This document shows, piece after piece, positions 1-11,940 of a DNA stretch of 64,000 nucleotides (the first letter of the stretch is position 1; each line of letters starts with the position of its first letter). The translations under genes and the position numbers were made by a program. This stretch comes from Hymenopus coronatus (taxonomy: Eukaryota; Arthropoda; Insecta; Mantodea; Hymenopodidae), in NCBI GenBank assembly GCA_030762935.1, contig CM060899.1, forward strand, positions 14,553,001 to 14,617,000, in the 5' to 3' direction. The notes beneath the pieces were generated by a model that was not told where the DNA came from, searched no databases, and saw nothing but the letters and a program-made list of their open reading frames with translations.

Positions 1-638
1 AAATAAGTTTGTGAAATATTAGAAGAAATCAAGTGATTTTTAATTTTCAGACCTTGATATAAGCATTTCTGACATTGACATATGAGTGGAAAATATATAT
101 TCTAGCTTCAGCAATGAAAATACATTCAATAAAATTGGTCCTCGTATATCTATATTACATTTCTATTCTATTGCTTTATGCCATTTTCAATAATAATGGT
201 ATAATGCTTATGTGTGTATGTTTTGGCGATTTTTTTTTTCAGTTTTCAGCCTTCAGGTTATGTGAATTCAGTTTTTGTATTTTAAAAAATAAAATACCAG
301 ACCAAAACTGGATGATTTTCTTTTAAACAAAGATCTGTACTTCATTCAATTAGCCTGAACTTTCTGTGTAACACGGTTTTGTATACCTAATTGATTGTTT
401 TGGGATTTTTTTTTAATTATTTTCAAATTTTTCTTTTGTATTTAATTTTTTAGGAATATTGAAGAGACTTCTCATCCATATAACACATATAGATAAAAGG
501 GTTTACTACAAATGAGAAGAGATTCAGCTCTCTATTTTATTTGATACTCATTTTATTACTGATAATCTAAAACCCTGCATTCCTCTTTAAAAATGCTTAG
601 GTCATTTCAGACAGCATTTTAGGGTGTCACCAAAATGG
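1..638 (+). mobile_element. piggyBac-derived MITE, copy D (left end cut by the window)
   Basis: This stretch aligns by eye with the 3' two thirds of the elements at 15779-16826, 22326-23080 and 28905-29989. Shared landmarks are the block around 23-137 (a decayed acidic transposase N-terminus in the better copies), the ATTCAGTTTTTGTATTTTA-like block near 266 and the block around 611. It ends at 638 followed by TCAA where copy A has TTAA, so the right target-site copy appears mutated. No catalytic domain is present. The family is assigned from the TTAA sites and CCC/GGG ends of copy A. Confidence 0.6.
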
Positions 639-650
639 TCAAATTCAACT

Positions 651-698
651 TGTAGGAGGAGGAGGGGAAGGGAGGGTGGGGAAGAGGAGGAGGGGGGG
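651..698 (+). repeat. Purine-rich GGA/GGGA low-complexity tract
   Basis: A run composed almost only of A and G on the plus strand lies just after the MITE end. It is simple sequence with no coding potential. Confidence 0.8.
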
Positions 699-891
699 TT
701 GTTTTAGACTGCTGAATGGCTTGGTTATTAATACATGTTGCAGGTGCCTTATAGTTAATGGTTAGTAGAGTTAAGTTGTGTTCTGATAATTGTTCTTATA
801 AACTAGTTGAGTTAAAAATTATTTATAATAATGGTTAACACTAAAACACATACAACATGCTAAATAAACATTGAGTTATAATATTTATGTA

Positions 892-2153
892 CAGTGTGGC
901 GCACGATACATCACCCGATTGAATTTTGATTATATAAGTATACTACTGGGGTAATAGGTTTTAAATTATGTGCTCATTTTCATGCGGCGAATGGAAATTT
1001 CTCCAGATGTTGTTACAAGTTCATCGCTTCCATTTTGAGTCCACCATTTAAGTTTGTCGCGTTGGAAGACAAAGGACGGTTGACCGTCATGCAAAAGATG
1101 ACGATTGTGTTACTGACGCAGTGACGAATAGTGTTACATTGATACAGAGGTTTTGTGCTCATTTGGGCACACGGTGGGCTCCCAGTCTACAGACAATACA
1201 CAGATTACATGACACATTGCGGGTACTGCTTCAGTTTTTGAGTGTAAGCGGCCGCATGCACATATCGTATGTTCGCCGCAAAACATTGAAGCAGTTCGAA
1301 AGGCTTTGACCGTAGTCCATGTAAATCAACAAGAAGAGCCAGTGCTGAGTTGGGGATTTCACGCCGATCTGTATAATGAATTATTTAATCTGAGCTTCGC
1401 TTGGTGGCACACAAGATGAAGGTGGCACATAAGTTTACTGTGAGAGATAAGGCGTGGAGACTAAAGTTTGTAAGGTGGGCAATCAAGCAGACCAAGAGGT
1501 AGTGCTAAACAACAAATGCTTTTCTGGCAAAGCTTATTTTTACGTGAACGGTGTTGTGAACAAACAGAACGTTCAATTCTGGGCTCATGAACTTTCACAA
1601 ATAATCCACGTGAAAGACACCTATGGGGAGAAAGTGTGGGTGTGGGTCATTATGTCAAGCCATGGAATCATCGGTCCGTTCTTCTTTGATGCTACAATAA
1701 CCGGTCAACACTATTTAGACATGCTACGAAACCAGTACTTTCCTCAACTCATGGTGACATGTCTTCTATTGCAAACACAATGGTTCATGCAGGATGGAGC
1801 ACTCCAACATACTGCCAACGCTGTGCTTGATATCCTACATGAAAGACTTGGCCTTAGGGAGTTTCTTAAAGAGAAGGCATACTGCAGAAAACCCGAAAAT
1901 GCATGGCAACTTAGGCTGGGAGTTTTGCCGCATGCCATTCCAGAAGATTTGTGTCGGAGAGTCGTCTCAAATTCACGTGTGCGATTTGCAGAAGTTGTAA
2001 ACAAAAACAGTGGTCATATTGAACATGTGATTCATTAGGTTGTATTTCCAAGCTATATTCTTTATTTCTACATCAATAAATTACAAATCCTGTCATCAAC
2101 AATAAATGTGTTATTCATGAAACAAATCAGGTGACTTATCGTGCGCCACCATG
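892..2153 (+). mobile_element. IS630/Tc1-mariner superfamily transposon, defective
   Basis: The ends are inverted repeats: the left end reads CAGTGTGGCGCACGATA and the complement of the right end reads CATGGTGGCGCACGATA, with a further TCACC block inside both. TA dinucleotides flank the element at 890-891 and 2154-2155, the target duplication expected of this superfamily. The 1262 bp element carries one decayed transposase gene. It lies between MITE D and repeat R1. Confidence 0.85.
1100..2038 (+). pseudogene. IS630/Tc1-type (DDE_3) transposase pseudogene
   Basis: Two reading blocks belong to one transposase. The N-terminal block (1121-1309) has the helix-turn-helix region (IQRFCAHLGTRWAPS) and shifts frame near 1235 and after 1309. 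The second block (1454-2038) has VNKQNVQFWAHE, SSHGIIGPFFF and MQDGALQHTANAVLD, so one acidic catalytic residue (the D of QDGA) is present. The expected first catalytic block reads SGKAYF, without an acidic residue at that place, and the sequence jumps from HERLGL to a C-terminal IPEDLCRRVVSNSRVRF. The segment that should carry the third acidic residue (the SPDLxPxD block) is therefore deleted near 1860-1930. The gene cannot encode an active enzyme. Protein family is from established knowledge of this group; exact subfamily not decided. Confidence 0.85.
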
Positions 2154-2309
2154 TATTTGATATGTTAAAAGCTTCCTGTGCTGTTTAACCAGATGAGAAG
2201 GTTTAATACCATACCAGAAAGTGGGAAGTGATAAGAACATCTGCTAAGAGTAATTTCAGTAATTTTATTGGCAAAGGTTCAGGTTAACTATAATTGAAAG
2301 ACCTCTTCA

Positions 2310-3425
2310 CATGAAAGATTAAATAAAAAAAAAAATCTTAAATTTCAAAGATTTCTTATTTGAAAACAAAGTTCATATACAAATCTCTTTAACAAAATAT
2401 ACAACAAGAACCTTATGTGGTAAAAATTTACACTGTTGGTACTTGGCAAATTTAGCAGAAGTTAATGAATGGCTGTACATCATCAGTCAATGTGTAGAAG
2501 CAGAGTTTTTTGTGACTACCATTAAGTCTAAAACTTTTTAATGGTTCTATAATTTGAAATCTAGTAGTAATAGTAGTAATGCTCTATATTCAAGTTACAC
2601 TTAAAAACAGGAAAAGCCCAAATCAATAATTGAGCTGTTATTAAATTATGGAAGCCAACAGAGAATAAAATGGGGCCTTATTTGCGAGAGATGATTAGTG
2701 ATGTATTCTGAAAATGAATGCTGGGAGTTACAAAATCCACCTTAAGAAGAAACTGATAAGAAGCGGTGAAAACTGTGCCTTCAATATATTTCACATATTA
2801 ATGAAACATATTCTGAAAATGCTGATAATGGTGAATAATTAGATGAAATTAATATGCTGATTTATCAGTGGGTAGCACTCAAAGAAACAGCAGTGTTAAA
2901 ATTCACCTTAAGAGTGACAATCCTAAACACTATTAGGAGAGGTAGACAATGGTTTTTTTAAGTGTTTGGTAATAAACAATTGCCTAAGACAGTTAATGCC
3001 TCGATGACAATTTACCTTACTTTAAGGGTAGGTAGTTTAGAAAATTTTCTGAGAGGAACGGCAGCTTCATTTGTGAAAAGAAACATTGTGAATGCTGCGA
3101 TTTACATATCTAAGTTATTATGTCATGTTGAATCTATTAAACTGAAGAACATCATCTGTAAAGACCAGCTATGCATTAATTTGCAAAAGGACCACCTCTA
3201 ATAAAGTAGTTCACATTTGATAAACAGATGAAGCTGCAGGGTCAAATTGCTGGAAATATTGTCTTCAGTTCCTAACTTCAACCAAAGAGATATCAAAGCA
3301 TTTGCTCAAGCAAAGGATCAAGGACTTACTTCATCTACAAGTTGAAAGGTTAGTGTCTTTATCAAAAACAAGCATTGCATTTCCACTGATACCTTTTATA
3401 TTCCACTAATTTTAATTTATCATCA
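2310..3425 (+). repeat. Dispersed repeat R1 (1.1 kb), paired with R2 at 23.35-24.43 kb
   Basis: Similarity to R2 is continuous with indels: the TTTCTTATTTGAAAACAAAG block (2351), the GGTAAAAATTTACACTGTTG-like block (2420), the CAGTGTTAAAATTCACCTTA block (2891), TTTGTGAAAAGAAACAT (3070) and the block ending near TTCCACTGAT (3380). Decayed reading frames carry phrases such as VKIHLK and YKIHLK that resemble C2H2 finger ends, but stops break all frames. It could be a duplicated and decayed part of a zinc-finger gene or an uncharacterised mobile element. Confidence 0.7.
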
Positions 3426-3635
3426 TCTGTGGTCTCAAGGCCACCGTTGAAATCCAGCTGATGTTTCTCAGGCGAGACATACCTTCCTTCGGAACAGAAG
3501 TTGGTGCTATATTATAGCTTTAGGGCACATAAGATACATCAAGTTTGGTGAAGTAACCACTGAGCAATGATAAGCAGTTTTCATGCCCAAAATAGAATGG
3601 GATGCTTAGCAGTTAAAGAGCATGCATAAATCACA
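3425..3635 (+). mobile_element. tRNA-derived SINE family 1, degenerate copy
   Basis: The stretch ends with TCATGCCCAAAATAGAATGG and AGCAGTTAAAGAGC, which match the 3' domain of the copies at 9565 and 36418 (minus). The 5' tRNA-like head is badly decayed (a B-box-like TTGAAATCC remains). Confidence 0.6.
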
Positions 3636-3829
3636 CTGAATTTAATTTTAGTCAGTTCTTAAAATATTGTCCCACCATAGCTATAGAGAGAGATTAGATC
3701 AGAAATGGCCTATCCTGATACATTGTGGTTGGTGAAGTACATTTTTGCCAAGCCACTATATTTAGACATTAGACTTTTGAGTATATCTTGTGTCAGTTAA
3801 ATGTGCACCAGAAAATAATATTTTGTGGT

Positions 3830-4245
3830 ATTAAATGCTCAATTAAGCAGTGAATTTAAAGCATAAATTTTAAATCAGTATAATGGTCAATACATGTGTG
3901 GTGTTTGGTTGTAGTTTCTAGAATATCAGAAGCAAAAACAAGGAAAGCAAAATGTGTTTCAGTACATAGGTTAGCATATATATTTAAGTCATTTTTGTGG
4001 TGTTCAATGTTAAATTAAGCTTAAGTTATAAACCAGGATAATGGTCAATATTTATGCGGTGTTTGATTGTAGTTTCTTGAATAGCAGAAGCAATAACGAG
4101 AAAAGGGAAATGTGTTTTAATAGATATGTTAGTGTATATATAAACAATTATTCGGTAGCATACTTTTCTAAACATTTCAATACACAAGTTAGTGTACTTA
4201 TTTAAGTGATTTTTTGGTGGTATACTTAGTGAAATATACTGTACA
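3830..4245 (+). repeat. Degenerate local duplication, unit about 165 bp
   Basis: The block around 3880-3960 (ATAATGGTCAATACATGTG, TTGTAGTTTCTAGAATA, CAGAAGCAAAAAC) recurs at 4038-4115 with substitutions. A shorter part (TTAGTGTACTTATTTAAG) recurs near 4190, and an inverted copy of that part occurs around 6040-6115. Confidence 0.65.
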
Positions 4246-6039
4246 TTTATCAACAGAATGATTCTGTTTTGTTTGTTAGATTTTAGATTTCCAACTCGGA
4301 AAGACCATTTTGAAGTTTGGACAAAGACAATTCACACACAAAATTGGCAACCTACTTCGGTTTATAAGAAACTTCCTGCTAATTCGCCCATTCAGCAGCT
4401 ATCTTGAGAAATAATTGCTATTCAAGTTATGTGCTTATGAGACCAGAACCGTGAAAGTAGTGGGCCTGACCTGGAATGCAATGGTAATTATCGCAATATT
4501 TCTTGACCGATATTTTTATTAATTTCACGCATTATACTAAAGCTTTAAGCCAATGCTGTAATATTTGGAACAACATTTTTTACATTAACAATTGTTTTAG
4601 GCTAATAAATCAGAATAAAATTAAATTATGACCTTGCCATAATAACTTTGACAGACCATAAACTCTGATTGTATTAAATATTCCTTGAACTAGAGATCTC
4701 TCCTCTTCCATTATTTTTTGTTCTTTACTTCAAAAGCTTGGAAAAACAATTAATTTGACAGATGTTGCATGTGGCATATATGGTAGTGTGTAGGCCACAA
4801 GATGGCGGCTGGGCACAAAATGTGCCTCAGCAAAATTCAACATTTCTACCCTGTGGGCCCACCAGATAATTTGGCCATGAGCTGCCACTATGCAGCCCTA
4901 AACGTTTATAACAAATTATAAGTAACTACAAAGTAGCTCTAACGGCAAACTAACAAAAGTGCCACATCTGTAGTAGTATGGCTTTATGGCGCACAACTGC
5001 ATTGGCTATTAGCACCCATGTGCCACATCTGGACCACAAAAGGAAGTAAATGGAAATTACTACCACTGTTCATGAATTTTGGATTTTAAACAGGTAACAC
5101 GTACGCTTAAAATTTCTCTTTCTATCTGTGATATCTTGGGATTGGTCTGATTGTGTTTATGCTACTTTATCTTATTTTACGAATTGCCAGGGTCATTCAA
5201 GACTCTAGTTGATATTAGTACAGATGGGTCTTACCCACAGGGCAGAAATGCTAGTATTTTGCTAAAGCATGTTTGTGTGAGCCGCCATCTTGTCGCACTA
5301 CATGCTATCATATACACTATACCCAACATCAGTCATATTTATTGTTTGTCCAAGTTTTTTAAGTAAAAAACAAAGGAGAATGGAAGGGAAGAAATTTCCA
5401 GTTAAGGGAATATTTAATACTATCACATTTTTCGGCCTGTCAGAAACTATTATTGATAAATTGGTATCATTGCAAAATCATTATGGAAAGGTCATAACTT
5501 AATTTTGTTCTATTTTCTTGGTCTATTGAAGGAGAGTCCAATATCAGCTTTTGACCAAAACTTAATTTTTGTGTCACATGCCTAGGCCATTAATTCCACT
5601 ACATGAATTTATAAAGTTAATTCACTCTAGTTGCTCTATTGATGCAATAAATCAACAAACCTGAAAGTAGGTATCAGACAGTCATATATAAGATGCATGT
5701 ATGTAAACACACATGCACACATGTTTGGGAAGGGCTTGGAATCATTGTGCATCCCAAAAAGGGTTAAAAGTATCAGAGATTATCCTAAAGATGATAATGA
5801 CTTTCACAGTGAATTGCATGTATTGCATTCTGAGTCTGAGGAACACGCCCCCTATTCTCATAGTTCTGGTATCATAAGCACATAATTTGATAGTAAGTAT
5901 TTCTCACAATAACTGCTAAATGGGTCCATTAGCGAGAGGTTTTTTTATAAACCAGAGAAGGTTGTCAATATTGTCTGCTTCTCTGCTACTTTCCGAGATG
6001 GAAATTTAAAAAACAATAAAGAATTGTTCTGTTAAAAAC
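4246..6039. other. No gene recognised
   Basis: Only short open frames occur (for example 5151-5366 and 5697-5885), without recognisable motifs. The segment 4780-5060 is more GC-rich than its surroundings and may be an old repeat. Nothing else can be supported. Confidence 0.6.
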
Positions 6040-6124
6040 GCATATTTTACTAAGCATACCACTGAAAAATCCATTAAATAAGCACACTAACCTGTACATT
6101 GCAATATTTCTCTAAGTATATCAC

Positions 6125-6690
6125 CAAAAACATCTATGTACATAGTGCATAGAGAAGGTATTGCACTCCACCCAAAAATTCAATACCGACATTTCACTGA
6201 AAATATATGCTTTAGGGTCCCCTTTATCTAAAAAAAATATTTTCTGAAAAAGGTCCATGTGTATGTGTGTGTGTCCATGTGTCTGTGAACACGATAACTC
6301 AAAAATTAAAAGTCGGTAAAATACCAAACTTGGTGTTTAAGTTTAATATCTTCCAGAGATGCAACACAAAGATTTTGAGAAAAATCCCACCACCCCCAAC
6401 TACCCTTTGATAGGAACTTTTTTAAAGATGGCTCTAACGATTTTGATTAAAATGTCGTATATTAATGATATTTACCTGACAAATAAAATGTATATCTTGA
6501 ATTTTCTGGGAATAGCCTCTGAAGAGTACTTTATTCTGGTCGAATTTTACGTAATTTTGAATAACTGCTAAACCATAAAAGATGGACAAAAACTTACTAC
6601 ACGACAAATGCAGAGCACGTCAAAACACACAATTATGTTATATACATTTTTTTCGTGCAGTTCACCGTTTTTGAGACATTGGGTGCACAC
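6125..6690 (+). repeat. Dispersed repeat R3, copy 1
   Basis: It aligns with 31675-32195 and, more weakly, 34430-34960. Shared blocks are the AGAAGGTATTG start, AAAAAGGTCCATGTGT (TG)n, ATACCAAACTTGGT, TTTAATATCTTCCA, CTAACGATTTTGATT and AATAAAATGTATATCT. No long frame is conserved between the copies, so it is probably non-coding mobile DNA. Confidence 0.75.
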
Positions 6691-6939
6691 TTAACCCACA
6701 CAAGGCATACTTATCCCAAAAGTGTAGAGTCTAAATATAGCGGCTTTGCAAAAACTGCAATCAATCACGATGCATAAGGATAGGGCAGTTTTGATCTAAT
6801 TTTTCTATATCTGTGGTCTCACTTAAAATTTATGGATTTATTACCGCTAATTCTCCCGAGCCACATTCGGTATGGTTTTAACACTATTAACTAGAAGTTT
6901 TGGTAGGTATTGCTGTTTGTACTCATAAAACATAAACAA

Positions 6940-7330
6940 TAGATTATTCTTCATGAATTCAATACACGGTACGTAGAAACTCATCTGAGTTAAAATTTCT
7001 ACCACTAGAACATACCTAATTTGTAATTTCACCTGGACATGACATTTCGAGGTACCTTGTCACGGATAGCTAGAATTATCTAACGGGCAATGGCTCAGTC
7101 AAAAGTTTATCTTACGTTCGCAAATTATTTGTGTATAAATACACGTATTAGTTTTAAACAAAAAAATCTGTTTCAGCATTATCAATTGAGTGAGAAATTG
7201 AAAAACCAGCTGTTTGAGTAATAATAGAGATCGCTTTCTGTGTTTTCACAGGTATGGCGTACCGATAGAATAGAACTTTCAGTTAATGCTCATGTAAATT
7301 AGGCTTCTTCCTTATATTTTTCTGACCTTG
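6940..7330 (+). repeat. Dispersed repeat R4, copy 1
   Basis: It shows patchy similarity to 24590-24975: CACCTGGACA, a GGCAATG-TCA block and the ATCGC-TCT-GT-TTTTC block near 7230. In both places it lies downstream of an R1/R2 repeat, which argues for a shared duplicated segment. No function is seen. Confidence 0.5.
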
Positions 7331-7493
7331 CAGAAGCATAAAGCCAAACGAAGTTCGCGTGATCTAGGTGCGTCTGTTGTTTGAGCCATTTAAGAAATTG
7401 TCCCATAAAAGAAATTCTTAAAGAATTCATATCCTGAATTTAGTTTACGAATTATTGTAGTGCAGTAACGTGAGCTGACCATTCATGTAGCCG

Positions 7494-8943
7494 CGGTAAT
7501 TCTGCACAACGGCTCTATTAATTCTGCCGTCTGCAAAACCATGTTGGTATGTATAGTAGGAAATAAAAGTGAAATGTGCGGATTGTGTTGAAATCACAAA
7601 TAAATTAAAATCTGTTAATAAATAGAAGGTGCATAATTACCCTGATTTATGTATAATTTGGCAGGCAATGAAATCACGGTCTTTGCTGGATCTGAATTGC
7701 AGAATTTCTGTTTATTGTATTGAATTCACAGTCTTTGCTGGATCTGAAGATTTAGACTTTCTATTTATTAACCAATTTTAAAGTATTTTCTGTGTTTTGA
7801 CCACAATCTACATGTGTTTCACTTTTATTTCCTGCTATAGATACCGCGACATATACCCCCACCACTGAACCCTTGCACTTGACAGGAGTTAATGGTACCC
7901 GTTTGACTTTCTGAACTAACCACAAAGAAGCATTCCAGTCGGTCGGTCAGACAACAGAAATGCATCTAGATGCTGCAACGTTGCAATATCTGGCTATTTC
8001 CAAATACGTGTCAGTTTGTGAACTCCTAACACGTGCATTTAGCTGTTGTACAAGCTACATATTATTTGTTGTTATTTATATTTTTTGATAGTGTTTTGGT
8101 GTTTGTACATGAGGGAACATAATAAGACTTATACAATTATAGAGGTGGATAGACTTTTGCAGGAAGGTGTGGCAAGAGTGGACGTGGTTACATGGAAGAA
8201 GAAAATTAAACATGTTCACAAAATAATACAAAAAGCACAGGAATTAGACGGAATCATCAATGAATGTGAACTACTAACAATATGTCCTTGATGATGACAA
8301 CGATGTGATGATGACAATGACGATGATCCTTTCCAGAATGATGACGGAGACTTGTATGGAATTGAGCCATTAAAATTCTAAACTGGTGAAAACCATTTTG
8401 ATATACCTTTCTCTCAATGTAACAAGCTATTTTGCATTAATCTGTTCTATCGTAAATACCTAATGTATGCTACATGCATTACAGTATCGCTGTTATTTTC
8501 AGTTAACATGAATGTAACAAATAAGTTTCATTATTCATCGGCATTCATTTACTATGTGGACTGCTTATATTTGTTGTTACACACTATAGAGACATTTGTA
8601 ATCAGCTGTTGTTATTTACTGATTACTCTGGCAATGCCACAAAGGCAGCATAGCCAACCTATGCAAAACCACCTGAACTGTCAAGTGCAAGATTTCAGTC
8701 CGAGGATATAGTTTTTAGCAGATGGCAGAATCCTCGAGCTGATGTATGTTTAATTTGGTCCAAATCGAATTCACGATCATTGCTGAATCTGAATGGCAGA
8801 CTCTCTATTTATTAACCAAGTTTCAATAACTTTCATGTTTACACCACAATCCTTACATTTCACTTTCATTCTTACCATAAAAACTCTGATGTATCTCTGT
8901 TTATCAGACGGTAGAATTAATAGCGCCGTTGTGCATAATCACC
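7494..8943. mobile_element. Terminal-inverted-repeat DNA element (about 1.45 kb), decayed
   Basis: The left arm begins GGTAATTCTGCACAACGGC and continues TATTAATTCTGCCGTCTG. The complement of the right end reads GGTGATTATGCACAACGGC and TATTAATTCTACCGTCTG. Similarity continues inward to the AATAAAAGTGAAATGTG region, giving unusually long arms (roughly 100-190 bp). A further inverted copy of that inner region sits at 7810-7841, and the phrase TCTTTGCTGGATCTGAA is repeated at 7681 and 7733, so the element is rearranged. The remains of a transposase C-terminus lie inside. Target duplication not identified. Confidence 0.6.
8115..8400 (+). pseudogene. Possible transposase C-terminal remnant
   Basis: The frame from 8046 to 8290 contains VDVVTWKKKIKHVHKIIQKA followed by an ELDGIIN phrase. 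After a stop there is a run of Asp codons in more than one frame (8283-8350). This layout, a W-x-x-x-(I/V)xHVxK helix, a DGI phrase and an Asp-rich tail, is like the C-terminus of several pogo/Tigger-type or other DDE transposases. The match rests on recognition only, and the sequence is too decayed for a family. Confidence 0.35.
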
Positions 8944-9564
8944 CTCTAAGCAATTATTACCTATTACAGCTGTTATGAACCCATGTTGGTCGCGGTTGTT
9001 ATGCCATGCTAGACATGTGAATGAAGGGGCTCAAAGTATTTTCCTAGGTGTTAGCAAAGTATTGTGTGGTTACTTTTAGTACATGAAATTTTTGTTTTTA
9101 TTAAGTTATAGAATACAACTGAAGGCTGCAGCTAACTTTTCATTTTAATCACTGTAATGTTCTATTCTATTTTATTAATATTTAACTCACATCTTTAGTA
9201 GCAGCAAAATACTTCAATAACATGCTGTTATAAATTTCTATGGCTGACTTTTTACATTGCTCCATAAAACTACACTTACAATGCACATAATAGTAAAATG
9301 CTCTGTTTACATTACAACACATAATAGTACTCTTCTACAAAGTGATTGCACAACACTATGTGAATTATAAAGTTTACAATGAAATAGGTGCACTAAGTGT
9401 CCTAGTAGGATTCTTTATATCTACTAGACCCTATATAGTAATTATCATGTTCAAATATTTTGTATGTAATTTTTGCACTGACACAGTGAATTTGTTTTTT
9501 AATATTTTGTATATTTTCTATCAAGCATATTTAGTCTTCAGAATTGTTTTCATTTCTATGACCT
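8944..9564. other. No gene recognised
   Basis: AT-rich sequence. A short open frame at 9342-9608 is hydrophobic because of T-rich codons and shows no family features. Confidence 0.6.
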
Positions 9565-9805
9565 TTCTTACAGAATATGATTATGTGTTCAAACCTGGCA
9601 AAGGATGATGGATTTTTCGGGTGTAGAGATCCTTAGCATGGCTTCCTTTGTAAGGGAAGTAAAGCCGCTGGTCCCATGTTGTAGATTTATGCCATGTAAA
9701 AGAGGCCTCTGAGCAAAATTGTGCGGTCTTTCATGCCCAATTTAGAATGGGACGCTGAGAACCACAGTAGTTAAAGAGCGCCCATAAATAGCATGGCATT
9801 TCCAT
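9565..9805 (+). mobile_element. tRNA-derived SINE family 1
   Basis: A B-box-like GTTCAAACCTGG is followed by GATGATGGATTTTT, CTTAGCATGGCTTCCTTTG, a GTAAAGCC-TGGTCCCATGT block and the 3' TCATGCCCAATTTAGAATGG / AGTTAAAGAGCG blocks. The same order occurs at 35847 (plus) and, inverted, at 36418 and 47080. Confidence 0.8.
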
Positions 9806-9834
9806 TTTCCACAGATAGTCAGATGACATTCAGC

Positions 9835-10790
9835 ACATCTTACTATTGTTTAGCGGTTTTTTCTTTTAGGGTAGAAGGCCCATTTCTGTCTTCCTGTACT
9901 GGTACTGGGCTTATTAGGTGCCTTAGCTTTCTCTGTGTGAAATTTTTTGTTTAGACAAACTCAAAGTTCCAATCAGACCATTGTTGAAGCTCTGGAAATT
10001 ATATGTGATTTTTTGAGAGTAAGAGCACAGTTCTTCAGGAATATTCTCCTGGGTATATCCACAACTGTATTTGAAAGGTAAATAAGTTGTCTGTTTATTC
10101 CCTGCAATGTTCATAAGGGAAGAGAAGATGTGTAGTGGCCAGCAAAAACAAACCCTTGCAACAATATTTTGATTTTAGTTCATCCACCTTGTCTATTCCA
10201 CCTTTTTTCAACTTGTAGAATACAATTATTTCAGGCTTGCAAGCATCACCATGGAGGAATCAATATCATTCCTGAAGTGCATAGAGAAAATAACGAGGAT
10301 GTTTTTCTACTTTTTCAGGATGTAAGAAACCATGTTCTCTGAAAGCAAACAAACTACTGTTTACTGGTCAGTTTCGGATACTTACCATGACTGCAGGAAT
10401 TTCTATTTTGTTTTTTTTTCTAATTGTCCTTGTCAGAGTTAGGTTTTTCTGAATGAGTTCATTCCTCAGATACACAGAACTAAACCAAATGTCCATGGTT
10501 ACATTGTGCCTACTGCCTTCAATGGGTTGAACCGTTCTTTTCACAGTGGCACTTGGTGTCATGTTTGTTGCAAATGGGCTTCCATCACGTTGTTTGCCAA
10601 GATATATTTCCATGTTTGCTGTACAAAACATACGGGCATCCGCCAAGGCAAACATTTTGTGTGCATACTTGCATGGCTTTGTAGGCATAAGCTGCCTAAT
10701 TTTACACCTACCTCAGAAAGATTCCAGCATTTCATCAATTTTCGAATACTCTCCGATAAGGTAATGTTCCTAGATCCTTGAAACAAACCC
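9835..10790 (-). pseudogene. piggyBac-type (DDE_Tnp_1_7) transposase pseudogene
   Basis: Read on the minus strand, the order of blocks fits a piggyBac transposase: MPTKPCKYAHKMFALADA, then EIYLGKQRDG, VKRTVQPIEGS, HNVTMDIWFSS (the D in this block is a catalytic position in the family), IRKKNKIEIP, then after stops and frame changes YILKK-KNILVIFSMH, SLMNIAGNKQ and, near 9850, a cysteine-rich remnant RCAECHL. The longest intact piece is 106 codons (10368-10688). Upstream (higher coordinates) a piece reading GEYSKIDEMLESF runs into a stop. The N-terminal half was not found. It is older than the MITE copies, and whether it belongs to the same family is unknown. Confidence 0.85.
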
Positions 10791-11855
10791 CATTTCCCTT
10801 ACTGGAGCAAGGTTGTACCATAGATTTTCATGCAGGCCTTGTCACAACATCATCAAAGCCAATTTCCAAAGGTCCCATATATTCTACCTCCAATTTCAAT
10901 AATGTGAACTCAAGTGAATTGGTTATTAATAAAGATAATCACTATCTCAGGTGCTGAAAACTGGCTAAACCTGTGACTTAGATTTCAAATTTGCTGGGCA
11001 AAAGATAGTATATCTCATTCGCTGAGATATACAGTGTTAATTACTGATTTCAAAGTTGGAAAGTGTAATAGAGAATTTCTTTTTAAATATAAAATCTATA
11101 AGTTTAGTTTCCTCTGAAAAGCATCTACAGCACTTATGTATTTTTTTCCTTACAGTTCAAGATTTAGCTCATTTAATTTTGAGATAACATAAAGTTAAAC
11201 TTATATAACCTAATTCTATGAGTTATGGTGTCTCATATAATTCTTGCCAGTATTGCTCATGTGATGATTTTAGAAAACTCTTATCTCATGCACAAAACTG
11301 CAGAATTGTTACAGAGTTTTCTCTCTTCTAAGTCACCTAACATATGTATGAAGAATTATATCACTATCTGTTAGGTTAAAAAAATTCCTGAACCATCTGT
11401 AACATCAAGTATTTATTATATAAGTTACAATTTTCATGACGTGGTTGAACATCAGAACCTGTGTGCATTAAGCTTCCTGGTGGATAATATATAAGAAAGA
11501 AATTTTGGAAATTATACATCTTTAGGACAAAGAGGCAGAAACACATTACTTTTTCAAGTCATTGAAGGTGCCGCACCAGTTGTTACTGCAACAATTTTAG
11601 AGAGTGGAATGATACTACTTTTTGCAAATTTCAGGAATGCATTACATATGCTTTCTCTGTACATTCTAATACAAATCCTATGAAGTCATGAAAGACCATT
11701 GTAATAAATAAGCAGAACTGTCCAATATCACAAATATAAGTGTTTTCATCAAACTGGAGTGAAAAATATTCACACAGTTGCAGGTCGTGATTATTCGGAC
11801 TCTAAATTCTTAGGAATCTGTTCCACATATATAGCAACAGCTTGGTGAGACGAAA
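10791..11855. other. No gene recognised
   Basis: This may contain further decayed 5' sequence of the minus-strand piggyBac element, but no block could be identified. Confidence 0.5.
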
Positions 11856-11857
11856 AG

Positions 11858-11940
11858 GTTGCCATAGCCAGGATTTGAACTTCAGATTTCCCGATATCTA
11901 GTCAGTGCTCTAATCATTGAGCTATGTGTCAGCATGACAC
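11858..11940 (-). mobile_element. tRNA-like SINE head (family 3) or tRNA pseudogene
   Basis: On the minus strand an A-box-like AGCTCAATGATTAGAGCA is followed by a B-box-like GTTCAAATCC at tRNA-like spacing. The anticodon and T stems do not pair properly, so this is not a working tRNA. A SINE head is the best explanation. Confidence 0.55.

Noticed and set aside
75..326. 83-codon hydrophobic frame at the window start
   Set aside because: It lies in the AT-rich 3' part of piggyBac MITE D. Hydrophobic residues follow from T-rich codons, and the frame is not kept in copies A-C.
11858..11940. tRNA gene on the minus strand
   Set aside because: A- and B-box-like sequences are present, but the anticodon and T stems do not pair, so a SINE head is more likely.
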